Part shown: in pieces, positions 40,574 through 52,571 of the stretch
How positions within the stretch are numbered: position 1 is the first letter of the stretch
Layout: every line of letters starts with the position of its first letter
Origin: Clitopilus passeckerianus
Lineage: Eukaryota > Basidiomycota > Agaricomycetes > Agaricales > Entolomataceae
Reading direction: 5' to 3'
NCBI GenBank assembly: GCA_944990035.1
Contig: CALYLX010000034.1
Coordinates: forward strand, 930,001-994,000
Length of the DNA: 64,000 nucleotides
The notes under the pieces: model-generated
Told to the model about the DNA's origin: nothing
What the model saw: the letters and a program-made list of their open reading frames with translations, nothing else
The model's database searches: none
Position numbers and translations under genes: made by a program

Positions 40574-43500
40574 TTAAGCCTTGAACTTCCCCTTGATAAT
40601 GTCGGAGGCTATAAATTACGGATGATCAATACCTGTTGTTTTGCAAGACGAGATGGGTCTGACCTTGTTCAGCAATAGCATAAACAGAAGCTAGATAGTC
40701 GATGGCGTCAGTTTTTCTGAAGCTGAGATTAACATATCGTGCATACCTTGAGCGTGGGACGCGAAGTGGATAGGGATAACAGATAGATCGACAACACGGA
40801 GATTTTTTGTCCCATACACCTGATGAACCATGAAGGCTTCAAGAATCCTGTTGATAGGGGGAAACGAACCTTGAGTTCTGGACTAACGACACCTCGCTTT
40901 TCCTTCGGGAGCATGGAACAGGTACCAGCGGGATCTAGACAATTGATTCAGTCATCTTGCTTCTCGGTATACAATGGCTACTTACGGAACGTCGAACCAA
41001 GGCACTTCTTGATCCAGGCTGCCAGCGACGGTTACAATCAGCTGGACGACATTCGGGGGGCTGGAAACTCCTTACTCATTAGCTGTTCATCAGTCTTGAC
41101 CTCAGGTCCTGGGTTATACTCTTTGAAGTCGTTACCTATTTTCATATCAATGTTAGATCGTAATATATTATTCCTTTCAGACTCAGGCACATACCCAGTG
41201 CTTCCTTGAGTGGAGATGTCTCTGGGATCTTCCTAATAAACTTGACCATTTCCAGCAAGGTTTGGGCATCTAGAAATTGTTAGATTCGATAACCTCCTTG
41301 AATCGGGCAGCTGACCAATGTCCTCCTCGAAATAATGGGGGTCGAAGTCAGGATTGACTGCTGGCTCAGACGAAACAGCGTGCTAAAGGAGAGCGATCAG
41401 CCTCGCGTTGATGATTTCCTTCAAATAGGCGTACCACAGAGCCTCGGGAGAACGGGTGGTTGGTGGCAGCGACAAAGGTGATGTATCGCTTTCCAGGAAG
41501 TGGTGGGTCTATAGAATATCAGGAAGCATATAAATAAAAATTCAGCCACTACTAACTAGGGGCAGAGCGGAATCCAGGGAATAGAATGGTCTCGCAGCCT
41601 GGAGAACCCTTCTTTAAACGTTCGAGTTGTAATTTCAGTTGTTCAAGCCGTCCAGGCGGGTATTGAGCTTCATTCTTACTGATCTTCTCCCCAATAGCTT
41701 GATGGATGGCGTCAGCCTTTTCGGACAAGCGCTGAAGGGGGCTGAAGGAGAGAAGGCCAATTCCCATAGTGTAGACCCCAGTACCGTCACCACTGTTGAA
41801 TTGATTTAGTTTTTGCAAAGCCAGCCATCGTTCATTCAACTCACAGTAGTGCAAGCTCCTTGCTCTTGAGTTCCGGGTTGCGAAGGACATCAAATGTGTT
41901 GCCGATGAATGTGTCTGGGAGTTCTGAGAAGTTTATGAGGGGCGCGTCACTTAACAAGAGAAAGGCATGAAATATACCAAAGGATACACCGACGTTGGTA
42001 TGTTCCTGCAGATTCTCGCCGACGCCTGGCAGCTCAACTTTGACCGGAACGTTGATCTTATTGAGGACATCCTTGTTCCCGATGCCAGAAAGTTCCAGGA
42101 TCTGAGGTGTCTTGAGGGTTCTATACGCGGAAGGGTCAAGGTAAGCTAGATAGAATAGTTCTTAGACGAACCCTGCCGACAAGATGACTTCTTTGGTGGG
42201 CTTGACGATGTGAGTAGCTCCTGCTTGTTGAATCTCCACACCAGTGACAATCACTTCATCGGCGCCTTCATCCGAAATGACTAGCTTGTTGACATTAGTA
42301 TCAGTGAGGATGGATAAGTTGGTGCGCTCGGCGTTGGGGTTGAAGTACGCCTATCGTTCCGTAAAGCTTTGATCGTGCAAAAGACAGAGAAGATCGTACA
42401 GTAGTGGAGTATGTTCTCGTAATGGTCCCCGAATCGATTGTGTTAGGGATGAAGAAGACGCCATCGGGCTGATTTAACGGTGAGTTCATATTCATCGGTA
42501 AAGCCACGCCCCATTTACATTACCGGAGAGCTAAAAATGTCTGAGATGAGAACGAATGACCTAGGCTAATGGAATGAAGTACTAACCGGTGCTGGGGCCG
42601 GTGGGATGCCTAAAGCGACTAGTGCCTATAAAAAGCGTAATTCACTCAGAAGAGGGACGGAGAGCATTTGAAAGAGGCATACATCACGGGCTTTTACCTC
42701 GACATCCAGGAACGACCTTGTGTGCGCAGTAACGAGAGGCCCTTGACAGGCAAAGCTTCAACGACAAGATCTGGTTCCGTGAAAGCGAAACGAACCTTCG
42801 GTGCCACAGATCCAGTTCTCAGAATTTAGGCCACGAGCGAGCTGAGCTTCCTTGGGGAGGTGAACAAAGCTGAATCCGAAGGCGGTTTGTAAGGAAAAGG
42901 AAGAACGGCATGAAGAAGCAGGGAACACCTTACTTCTCAGCTTTGTTGAGGTATTTCTCGTAGTTCTTCCAGTTCCATCCAGGGTTGCCTGGGTCGTAGG
43001 ATTACGAGATATCATCACAGTTAGCACGAACATGCTTACCCAGTTTCTCCAAGTCTAGTATAGAAACGCATCAGAATTCGATAATCCTCAGCAGCGAGAC
43101 ACAGGACTCACCGTCGATATCTTCCGCAGGTGGCTTGGTCCAGCACATGAGGTTGATACCGGAGCCACCTCCGAGACCTCTCCCGCTGTAAAACTGGTCA
43201 GAAATGCCGGGTCCTGACTAGAAGCGGAAGCACTGACGATCTCCAGACCAGAGAGGTACCACCGAGATGTTCTTGAGGTTTCTGTTCCACGATGCGAAGT
43301 GTGAGCGCAGACTTTATTGCAGGTCACCATACTCACCGTTTGGAAGGCCCAGTCGTACTTTGGATTTCCAAATTGGGCCCCATACTGTCCGGGACGTACT
43401 GTTGCGCCATGGGTTAGTCAAAGAAAGCTCTTTATATGAGTGGCTTACACAGGAGATCGTCGTTCAGATTGGCCGGGCCAGCTTCGAGAACAAGGACAGA

Positions 43501-43724
43501 GGTATCTGGGTCCTCAGAAAGTCGAGCTGCTACGACAAGGCCAGCGGTCTGAGGACAAGCATGAGGTCAAGAAGTCGTTTAAATTGGTGAAGCTGGGTTG
43601 ACATACACCACCACCTGGTCGAATAGGGCTAAGAGTAGTCAAAACGGTCAATCGAGTTCCACGTACCACAGATAATGTAGTCATAGGATTGCTGAAGGAC
43701 TTGGTCGACGGTGACGATAGGCAT
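40574..43724 (-). CDS. GMC oxidoreductase B (no signal peptide)
   Basis: A gene with many introns starting MPIVTVDQVLQQSYDYIICG. The dinucleotide motif GGGTAGLVVAARL is assembled from exon 1, an 8-bp micro-exon (43607-43614) and exon 3. Further blocks are STLVLEAGP-like VLVLEAGPA, the signature-2 region near 42080, FHPAGTCSM (spliced at about 40945) with the catalytic His, and NLRVVDLSVIPIHFASHAQA with the second His. Terminal exons end KGKFKA. The lack of a leader suggests an intracellular or unconventionally secreted enzyme, unlike A and C. Exact middle exon borders were not all fixed. Substrate unknown. Confidence 0.85.
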
Positions 43725-43858
43725 CTTGGGAAGAGAGAAAGTAGGGCTGTTCGAGTGTTATTTCTGTTGGACAATCCACTACCACAACCACCTTAAATAC
43801 CTAGCTAGCTAATCATTTGATATCACGCCAGAAACCCACAGAGAGATCACAAAGACGT

Positions 43859-43916
43859 TCGAATGATCAGAGTAGAAGCCTAAAAAGCAAATGGTGATCA
43901 TCTTCTGATCATTCGA
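43859..43916. promoter_or_regulatory. 13-bp inverted repeat upstream of GMC gene B
   Basis: Arms 43859-43871 (TCGAATGATCAGA) and 43904-43916 (TCTGATCATTCGA) are perfect inverse copies separated by 32 bp. They lie 135-190 bp upstream of the gene B ATG, a typical distance for a fungal activator site. Each arm contains the palindrome TGATCA. Role inferred only from position. Confidence 0.5.
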
Positions 43917-44395
43917 TCTATCTGGAGCCCCGAAAGCCAGAACAATCAGTATGCTGGGAACTTTTCGGCCAGAACCTGATAGTTATCTGAAGCTGAGGCT
44001 CCGAGCTTGGGAGACTAGCCATGAAGCGAGCCTAAGGGCCGTTGTTGATATAGGCAGCTTGACAATAGGTTGCAATTGCTGCACCTTTGGCCACAGATAT
44101 GATTAAAACATCCACCGGTCTCAGCACATCAGAACGCCTCACTTCTGAACTTCTTGATACTGTATGCTTGTGATCAAGTAGTTGTTGAGTATTGGCTTGA
44201 TCTACTAAATCGCGCTTTCTGGGGAGATAACCCAGTGAACTGGACCGGCCTTATGAATAACTGAAATGATGTGTGTTATTACTACCGTATATTACATCCT
44301 GGTCTACGTCTACAGTATATACACATATATTACCCAAATAATCCACAACGCGTACAACTGAAAGGAATGGTGGTATTTATAGTCCGCTAAAATGT

Positions 44396-46788
44396 TCAAA
44401 GTATCTGCAGGGAAAACAAGAATGCTGCTACGACGATCAATGGAGTCGTGAAGTCCAGTTTTGAGTGCTTGCCGACGCCCGAGTTCTTGCCATCTGAAGT
44501 GCCGTCTGTGGATCCAGTATAGACGGCGTTGTCGGCTTTGACCAGGTCAGCACCGCGCTCGGCGACGAGGTAGATAGCGGCTTGAGTGTGGCCGGAAGGA
44601 AGGTATGGCTATGTGAAGATGAGAATGCGATCTTCAAATGCATCACGGAATGGACTCACTAGAACAGCGCCGTCGATGACTCGGAGTCCCTCGACACCCT
44701 TGACCTTGAGATTGGGGTCCACAACGCCGTACTGAGCACCCTTGGGGCTCATCATCGCGGTGCCGATGGGGTGGAAGAAGGTAGCCGCGTTGTTGGCAAT
44801 GTAAGTATCGAGGGCTTCTTCAGAGGCATTTGATTTGGCAAAGTCTCCGTAGGGGCCGATAACGTAGTCCTTCCATGCGTCCGCGCTGACGAAACGGTTG
44901 GCAAGCTTGATGGTTTCCTTTATGACTTGCTTGTCGAAATCGGTAGTAAGGAAGTTGGGGTTGATGATGGGCTTAGCCCATGGATCAGCTGAAGACAGTT
45001 GCAGGTAGCCGCCTAGAAACGAGAGGTCAAAATGTGCCTGTCGACAAGTCAAGGCGTGGACTGACGTGAGGTTGGTGACATGACGGTGGTACTTATAGTC
45101 AAGAAACTGCCTGTATTAGGAGTGGGAATTCCAGGCTGGACCCATAAGTTCTAGGAGAAAAGTGTCAGTCTTGACAGTAGTATAGACTCGCATAAATGTC
45201 TTACGGAGAAGATCATTTCCATATGCGCACCCTTAGGCCCAGAGGATGGATCGCCATCCTTCAGTAATTCGGAGTCGGCGGGGAGCCTGAAGAATCCAAG
45301 GTGATTGCAGACGCCTGCAGTGAGAGGGCCGGTCTTGTTGTTAATCCATTGTCCGATGTCGCCCTGAAGTGTTTGCGGAGAGCGGAAGATCCCATCGTAG
45401 CTCTGAGTGCCTTTGACAGAGTAGACGTTGGCAAGGAGAGGATGGTCGGTGAGATTCTTCCCAACTGAGGGAATGTTCACAATTGTATTGATCTTATGCT
45501 TGTCGAGCTCTTCCTTGTCGCCAATGCCAGAAAGCTGAAGGATGATAGCAGAACCGAAGGTTCCGGCGGACAGAATAGTTTCTTTGGTCGATTTCACATT
45601 AGAGACAGGGCCTTGATAGACGAGTTAGCGGAAGTGGATAATTCATGCAACGGGATGGTATACCTCCTGGCTTCGAGGCGAACTCTACTCCGTGGAATGT
45701 TGGAAGACCATTCGAGTTCTCTGTTTGTACAAGCTTTGTGACTTGAGCGTTGATGAGAACGTGGAGATTCGGGCGATTCAAGAAGTCCTCCGATAGATAA
45801 GCGGTAGCGGAACTACTCCTTGCACCACCGCCGATGCTAGCTTGAGACCAGGCTGCGGCAATGTTATTAGTGTCTAGGCAATCCGCAGGCTTTGAGAATA
45901 CTCACCGACGCCGAGGACGTCACCTCCATTATTATCTTCAATGAAGGGGAAATCGCTCGAGAATTGTTTCGTCGTTGCAATAACCTTGTCGTCCAGCGGT
46001 GTAGGGAAGCCCGGAAGACTGACTTGTAGGAGACCACTGGTTCCATGGTCGGCAGGCGTATATTGGCCACTTGTGTCGTGATTGTCAGCAGGAGCTACGA
46101 ATTTCTCATGCTAACCAAAAGCGTTTGAGAAGTTGATTACGCGATTTTAGGGGACGGCGCACCTTCTGAATATACTGCTTCATATTGTTCCAGCCCCAGC
46201 CTGAATCTCCAGTGACCCTTGCGTAACGATCGTAGTCGTCGGAAGATCCTCTGGTATAAACCATGTAATCTGGAGCCTATGTCAGATCCACCGGTAGACT
46301 GTTTAGAGGGAGGCAATGCATACTAGCCGATGAACTTCCTCCTAGGAGGCGACCTCGAGAGTAAGGAATGACGCGATTATTATAACCTATTTGGGGCGTC
46401 GTAGTATAATTAAAGTCGTAGAGGGTATTTGGGACCAAGGAAGGGCCGAGAAGAGGTATAATAGCAGCCGTGACATTTTCATTCCTATCTATCAAGTTAG
46501 ACCTGTTCCACAAATTTAAGTCTTGCACTCACGAAACGCCTGCTTCTAAGACCAAGACGGTGACATTTTGATTTTCCGAAAGTCGATTAGCCACGACATT
46601 TCCGGCGGTTCCAGCTTTTGGTCGGGTAAGAGAAAGCCAAGCAGTAGGCTGAGGAACTCACCGCCAATAACGACGTAGTCAAAGGTTGTTTGAGGGAGCT
46701 GCGAGGGAGAAGTATAGAGAGCACCGAACGATGTTGACGAAAAAGCCAACAGAAAGAGAGACAACCTGAGGGAATTAGTGAAGGGCAT
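44396..46788 (-). CDS. GMC oxidoreductase C with probable GPI-anchor tail
   Basis: Close paralogue of gene A, sharing ALYTSPSQLP, the VIGAGTAGN flavin motif, [25 protein letters not shown] and PNLKVKG. The catalytic His is in FHPIGTAMMSPKG and the second in PSGHTQAAIYLVAERGAD. It starts with a signal peptide (RLSLFLLAFSSTSFG). Unlike A, it has a 45-residue C-terminal extension: a Ser/Thr/Gly/Asn-rich linker followed by LDFTTPLIVVAAFLFSLQIL and the stop, the pattern of a GPI-attachment signal. That predicts a surface-bound enzyme. One intron must use the second of two overlapping TAG acceptors to avoid a stop codon. Confidence 0.9.
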
Positions 46789-47328
46789 TATGGGCTCAAG
46801 TTGAAGGGTTGAATATCCTAAGTTCCTGTCCTTTAAACGCCATTTGCGTCGCTTGCCAAGTCGACCAGGATCCCTCGATCAGATGTAACTCTGCGTATGG
46901 CATATGGAAGAAGGTATAACATTCCTGATGGACTTCACGTCAAGAGTAAGCCGAGATGTGTATACACCGATTCTGGTGAGGGACTTGATGGTGAACCCCT
47001 AGTAAATGTCCCTCGCTGACACGACCGTCAACTGTAAGCTGGTATTCGACCGAATATCAAACATCGAAACTTCTTTCGGAAACTGGAAGGGGTAAAACGG
47101 ATCTCATTTCCGGAGATAGTTCGTCTGAACGAAAGGCAAGAAACCTTGAATAATTTGGACCTGAAAACCCAGGGAAAGTATGGCTCCAGTCAAGAACGGA
47201 TGCCGAGTTGATAGAGTGAATACAAGGGGCGGCATTTGTTTGGTTTGGCTCAAATGATGGTCCAAGCGTGGCGGCGTAAGATTCTAAGAACCAGCCGGCG
47301 GTTTCGTCCTAATTTCGTCCCATCTTCA
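46789..47328. other. Upstream region of GMC gene C
   Basis: About 540 bp with no gene seen. It should contain the promoter of gene C. No TATA box as clear as that of gene A was found. Confidence 0.4.
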
Positions 47329-48119
47329 TCAAAACGTCCAGCCGTGTCCTTGTGATTCTAGCATATGGCTCTGAGGAAGCTCATTGACTTGTATCATGTT
47401 TGGTTCAGAGATGCGCAGCTGCTCGAGGTTCTGGTAAACTCCTTGGCAGGACTGTACCCACTTCGTTGTAGTTTCTTCCTCACGACCCACTCCTCTTTCG
47501 AATGAGATCACATCAATTGGCAGACACAATCACGTCTCTATTCTCATTATCGCTATTTGGGGACAGAAAGCCAGATAGTTGGTTGATGGCTGTCCATCGG
47601 GTCAAGGGAAGCAAGTCATCCTGATCCAGCCTGATCCTCACACTGTCGTGCCGACGTGCCTGAAGTTTTTGTAGAGTAGAAGGTTGTAGAGCATACAGGA
47701 CAAACGCGGCATCTGACAACGAAGTATGCCAGATCGTGGGTCGTATTCTAGACGCGTACGATACAGAGTTGGGGAATACGAATGACCAGCATTCCTCTGC
47801 AAGTTCGCGTTGAGCATTCGTATGGGTAGACAAGGCACGTACTGCTACAGTGCGATCACGCTAGTATGCGCCGCACCGGTGACTTGCAGAATACAAGCCC
47901 TGTCTTCCCTGGGTTTGTATTGACGAGTCTTAATAATTCCATGTCTTGTGGCCCACTCATCGACTCGTCATCAATCTCGGACTTACATGACGGATCTTGA
48001 CGCGTACCTTGTGCTCCGGTACTTATCTCAGTACCAGACTTCCACGAAAGCGAGTCTACAAAGCACTCTGGCTTCCTGCCGTCTAGCCAACGGAATCTGC
48101 TATGACAACTCACAAGCAA
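47329..48119 (-). CDS. Unresolved hypothetical gene
   Basis: On the minus strand three open stretches could be exons: about 48119-47890, 47833-47540 (with RWTAINQLSGFLSPNSDNEN) and about 47444-47329 (SCQGVYQNLEQLRISEPN, ending at TGA). The last two can be joined by removing a roughly 90-bp GTGATT-to-CAG intron. Composition is protein-like and there is no repeat, but I recognise no domain. A 104-codon frame on the plus strand (47948-48262) competes with it and cannot be excluded. Treat as tentative. Confidence 0.3.
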
Positions 48120-48321
48120 TCAGGATACTATCATATTTCACTGAGGAACTGCTTTATCCTCGTACGTTTCTCAGCTTCGACACCTCTGGAAGATTTACAG
48201 ACACAGGGTGTGCCTGTTTGATTAAAATGGGATTGAATGTCCAAGTGTACACGTACGACTAAGATTGGCGACTTATCGGAGTGAGATCCAAAGAATGTCC
48301 AAAGAATACAGAAAAAAATTG

Positions 48322-50218
48322 TCACCACCCATCCTCCCCATCCGAGTCGTTCCCGGAATCTAGGGGAGGCCAGAAGCTTTCAACGGAGAAAGCTGTAGAA
48401 CTGCCATCACCAACGTCACTGGTATCCATACCCTTCAACGCATTGACGACTTTCCAGAACACGACTTCTGCATTTGTGGCAGCAACGTCTGGAGATTCTG
48501 GCAACGATAGCGAAGGAGGTAGAGCGGGTGATATAATGAACGTTTGTGTGGTTCCGACTGATTGATCATGAGCTACGACATTCCGTGGGGAGGTGCTAGC
48601 CGCGGCAGATTGATCGTGATGCTCATAGTAGAATGCCGAGAACAGGGGACAATCGTGCGAGGTATCGGCGGTGTTTCCTGCCTCTGGGGATTGGTTGGAT
48701 GTTTGTGGAGGGGAAGAGCAAGTGAGAGCCATCACTACGTCGAGATAAGGCTGCAAGACTTCGTCCGCGGAATTTGTCGTGGTGATGGTGTCATCGACCG
48801 GGAGAGTAATGTATAGTATCCCTACGGGGGTTTTAGAGGAAAACTTCGCCAGATAAGACAAAGGGACATACATTTGCCTGCTGGTGTGGACATCGAGCCT
48901 TCGCCCGTGACCAGTAGGGTGGCTGCTGCATTTCTTGAACCACCATTGACCGTGGATGGAGGGAAGATGATAACTCCTGCATCCAAAGCCTTGTGAGAGG
49001 GTATTGAGTCGTCCTCTGAAGCTTCCTCATTCTCCTGTGCCTCTGAAGTGGAAGTCGTGGAAGGAAGGTATATGGGCTTATTGATGATTGCAACGCAACG
49101 TGCAACGGACATCAATGTGCTCTCAGATGCCGCATTTCCAGGTGGGGACGGCTCCAGACCGCCTTCCACTGGTCTATGTTGTGAGGTAGAAGCGACGATG
49201 ATATCTGCGGTCAGCTTTTCTGGAAAGTCTGCGAGCCCAATCTCGTAACGAGGCTGGCTGCTGGACTTGGGCTGCTCTTCATCCGAATTAGATATGTCTC
49301 TTCGCTTGATTGATTCGATTTCCCGGCCCAAAATGTATACCCCACCGCTCACGGCAGCAGCGCGGCAGAAGCCTTGGGCAATTTCTCCTGTGCCACCGTA
49401 GTGACCAACGAGAAAAGGGGAGGGCCCATACCGTCCAGCTGAGCGGAGGTACTTCCGAAGGCGAGGCAGGGCTATCCTTGTGGGTTCTTGAGAGTCCGGG
49501 GGTCAGAAAAGGTAACGGATCGTGCAACTCGCTGCATACCTGAGTCAGACTGAGAGAATGAAAGCGCGTACACGATTGCTGAGGTGATGTCGTTGTTCAA
49601 CGAAAACTTTGACTTCAGATATTCAGGGAAAGATACATCTTCAGAACCAGTAAATTGCGGGTCGTTCTCAAATTCCCCAACAGCAAACATGAGGAAGCGC
49701 ATGAGTCGACGTTTGTCAATCAGGCTGATATCCTTCGTTTTGAAGACATCTTCCTTCGTTCCAGGAACGCTTTTAACGGTTTGTGATTTATCGTATATGC
49801 CAACGTGTTCCAGGAGGCGAAAGCCTCCATATCTTGAGACGCCTGATGATATGAGAGAGGAGATGACGGGACCGATGGACGGTATGATGGATGGTCGAAG
49901 GCAAATAGCATACTGCCTTGATTGGTTGACGGTATCGCCGGTCCACGAGATAGAGGTCAATGAAGAATTCTCTTTAGTTTTCTGTGCATTCAACCAAGTG
50001 ACAAGTTCGTCCAAGGAGAGACTGGCCTCCTTCGCCCCATAATACGGATTCGAATCGACATGAGCAACCTTGAATCCGGCCTTAGAAAGGGCTCTGGCGT
50101 GAGGGAAGGTTTTCAGACGCTTGCTTGCCTTCTTAAGTGTCGGAAGAGCTCACGCAGCAGTAATAGATTCTGTCAGTCCAGTACCGACGATGAGAACTTC
50201 AAAATGGCCGTCTTCCAT
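48322..50218 (-). CDS. MRS6: Rab escort protein (Mrs6/REP, GDI superfamily)
   Basis: Exon 1 encodes MEDGHFEVLIVGTGLTESI, the GDI/REP dinucleotide-fold start. After an intron it continues ALSKAGFKVAHVDSNPYYG and ASLSLDELVTWL, which are GDI-superfamily motifs. PFLVGHYGGTGEIAQGFCRA and AAVSGGVYILG correspond to the second and third conserved regions of REP. A large Ser/Glu-rich insertion and a long acidic C-terminal tail distinguish it from plain Rab-GDI. REP presents Rab GTPases to geranylgeranyl transferase II. The last intron, 48835-48882, is read from the GTATGTCC donor and CGTAG acceptor. It is divergent from the nucleolin-like gene, with the start codons 185 bp apart. Confidence 0.9.
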
Positions 50219-50403
50219 ATCTCTGCAGTTGGTATGGCGTAGCTGCGGTACCAGGTCCGAATTCCGCAATCCTGGGAGAAAAAGATCATGTGATCTCAAG
50301 ACCCGCTGCCTGCCCTAAACTCTGTTATTGCCGGAAAGTTTTTGGAAGTTCATTAGCTTAAGGACCTTGATCCAAACTTCAGCTGCGGTTATCCTCCTTC
50401 ACA

Positions 50404-52187
50404 ATGGCCAAATCAGAGAAGAAGTCCGACAAGAAAACCAAGGTAGCTGCCTCCAAGGTTGAAAAGGCTCCGGTAGCCGCAAAACCTGCCGCAAAGCCTA
50501 CTAAGGATGCGAAGAAAAAAGATGCTGTTCGTCTACCATAATCTTATCTATTACTGAAAATATCTAACCCAAAATGCAGAAGAAGGTGGAGTTGAAGGCC
50601 CCTGTCAAGCCTGTGAAGAAGCCAGCACCCGAAAGCGACGATTCATCGTCAGAGTCCGATACCGACTCAGAATCTGAGCCTAAGAAGCCCGCCCCAAAAA
50701 TTGCCAATGGCAAAGTACGTTTACTCTTGTCATTCACGGACGATTACAAGTATTAATAGTTCCATCCGTTCAGGCCAAGGCTAAGGAAGAATCTTCTGAT
50801 GAGAGCAGTGAAGAAAGCTCTTCTGAGGACGAAAAGCCCAAATCTGCCCAAGTCAAGGCACCTGCCAAGGCTGCAGCTCCATCTTCACCTGATAGCAGTG
50901 AAGACGAGTCTTCCGAAGATGAGAAACCTGCCCCCAAGAAGCCCGTTCCTTCGAAAACCGCCCCAGCCCCCGTTAAGGCCAAGGCAGACTCGGAGTCGGA
51001 CTCAGCAGAATCTTCTGATTCTGATTCTTCCGACGACGAAGCTCCCGCAAAGGTCACCAAAAAGGCCGTCCCCGCAAAACCCGCTGCAATCAAGAAGGCT
51101 GCTGATTCCTCAGGCGAGTCTTCGGATTCAGAGTCGGACTCTGAAGAAAGTGAGAAACCCAAACTCGTTGCGAAGGCTGAAAGCTCGTCTTCGGAAGAAT
51201 CTGACTCTTCCGTAGAATCGAGCGACGAGGATGAAGATGTTGAGATGGCTGAGCCTCCCAAGCCTACAGTAAACGGTTCGTCTTACCCTAACCATTCTTC
51301 GTTCATGTTTATTAATGTAGTTTCCAGGAAAGCGAAAGGCTGATGATGCCGACGCTGCACCCACCAAAAAGGTCAAGCTTGCCAATGGCGATGCTGCACC
51401 TACCTCCGACTCTTCCGCCGAGGAGACGAAGTCGATCTTCGTCGGCCGGCTGTCTTGGTCTGTTGACAATGACCGCCTTGCCCAGGAGTTTGCGCAATGT
51501 GGAGAGGTCGTCTCTGCCCACGTGCAGATGGACCGTAACACTGGAAAGTCTCGTGGGTTCGGCTACGTGCATTTTGCCACTGCAGAAGCCGTCGAGAAGG
51601 CACTCGAGTTGAACGGCTCGGAGATCGACGGTCGTGCGGTCAACATTGACAGGAGCACAGCTCCCGACAAGGCGAAGTCGCAGGAAAATAGGGCTAAGAC
51701 CTTCAATGACACCGTCAGCCCACCAAGCACAACCCTGTTTGTTGGAAACCTCTCCTTCAACTCCAGCGAGGATTCGCTATGGAGTCTCTTTGGCGACTAC
51801 GGTGTCAAGAGCGTCAGGCTGCCTACGGATAGGGAGACTGGACGACCAAAGGGCTTTGGTTATGTCGAGTTTGAAGAGCTTGATGGTGCAACGAAGGCTT
51901 TCGAGGCATGCAGCGGAGCTGACCTCGATGGGCGTAACATTCGACTTGACTACTCTCAGCCAAGAGACGCCAATGGCGGCGGCGGAGGTGGTCGTGGCGG
52001 TGGACGAGGAGGTGGACGAGGAGGTTTCGACAGTGGTTGGGGCGGTCGTGGAGGCGGTCGTGGTCGTGGGGGAGACCGTGGCCGTGGGGGCGATCGTGGT
52101 CGTGGTGGCCGTGGGCGCGGTGCCCCTCGAGGAAACCCTCGCAGCGGTGGTATTGCCGCATTCGAGGGCAGGAAGGTTACATTCTAA
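50404..52187 (+). CDS. NSR1: Nucleolin-like protein (Nsr1/Gar2 type)
   Basis: Four or more exons encode about 500 residues in the classical nucleolin order. First comes a Lys/Ala/Pro-rich start, then repeated acidic serine clusters (SDDSSSESDTDSESE and similar), then two RRMs: IFVGRLSWSVDNDRL with RGFGYVHF, and LFVGNLSFNSSEDSL with KGFGYVEF. It ends in a C-terminal GAR tail rich in RGG. The intron after GDAKKKDA (about 50527-50579) and those near 50715 and 51275 have normal borders. The protein acts in the nucleolus in pre-rRNA processing and ribosome assembly. Serines in acidic context are likely CK2 sites by analogy. Confidence 0.92.
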
Positions 52188-52571
52188 CCTTCAGGATGAC
52201 TGTCGTGATTTACCGCTCTATCTGTCTTGCTGGTATAATTTTGCTGAGGTTCCGTAGCATTTGTGACCTCGTTGTACTGATTTGTTCATGAATAATTATT
52301 GTTGCGATGCCTTATCATACCTGTATCCAAGTCCCTCTCATTTCCGTTCCCTCTGTGCTCTGCTCTTTAATGCTGTGCAAAAAAAACTTCCTTTTATTTA
52401 ATATCCCAATCAAATCCCAATCACTTGTGTCTGCACACCAGTTTTCTTAATAGGAATCGCCTGCCCATCCGGAAAGTCCGCCATTGCCCTTGGAAGGCTA
52501 TGCAACCAAGATCCCAGAAACGCTGCGGATGGTGCTTAGATCTGCCTGTCTGAGTCTTTTCTGCGACCACC
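52188..52571. other. Intergenic spacer
   Basis: About 380 bp carrying the 3' UTR of the nucleolin-like gene and the promoter of the HeLo-like gene. A-rich run at about 52378-52386. No gene or RNA recognised. Confidence 0.4.

Noticed and set aside
47948..48262. 104-codon plus-strand frame
   Set aside because: No recognisable motif and it overlaps a competing minus-strand candidate; not strong enough to call.
50770..51261. Minus-strand Ser/Glu-rich frame in the nucleolin gene
   Set aside because: Antisense of acidic serine repeats; the plus strand encodes the conserved nucleolin protein.
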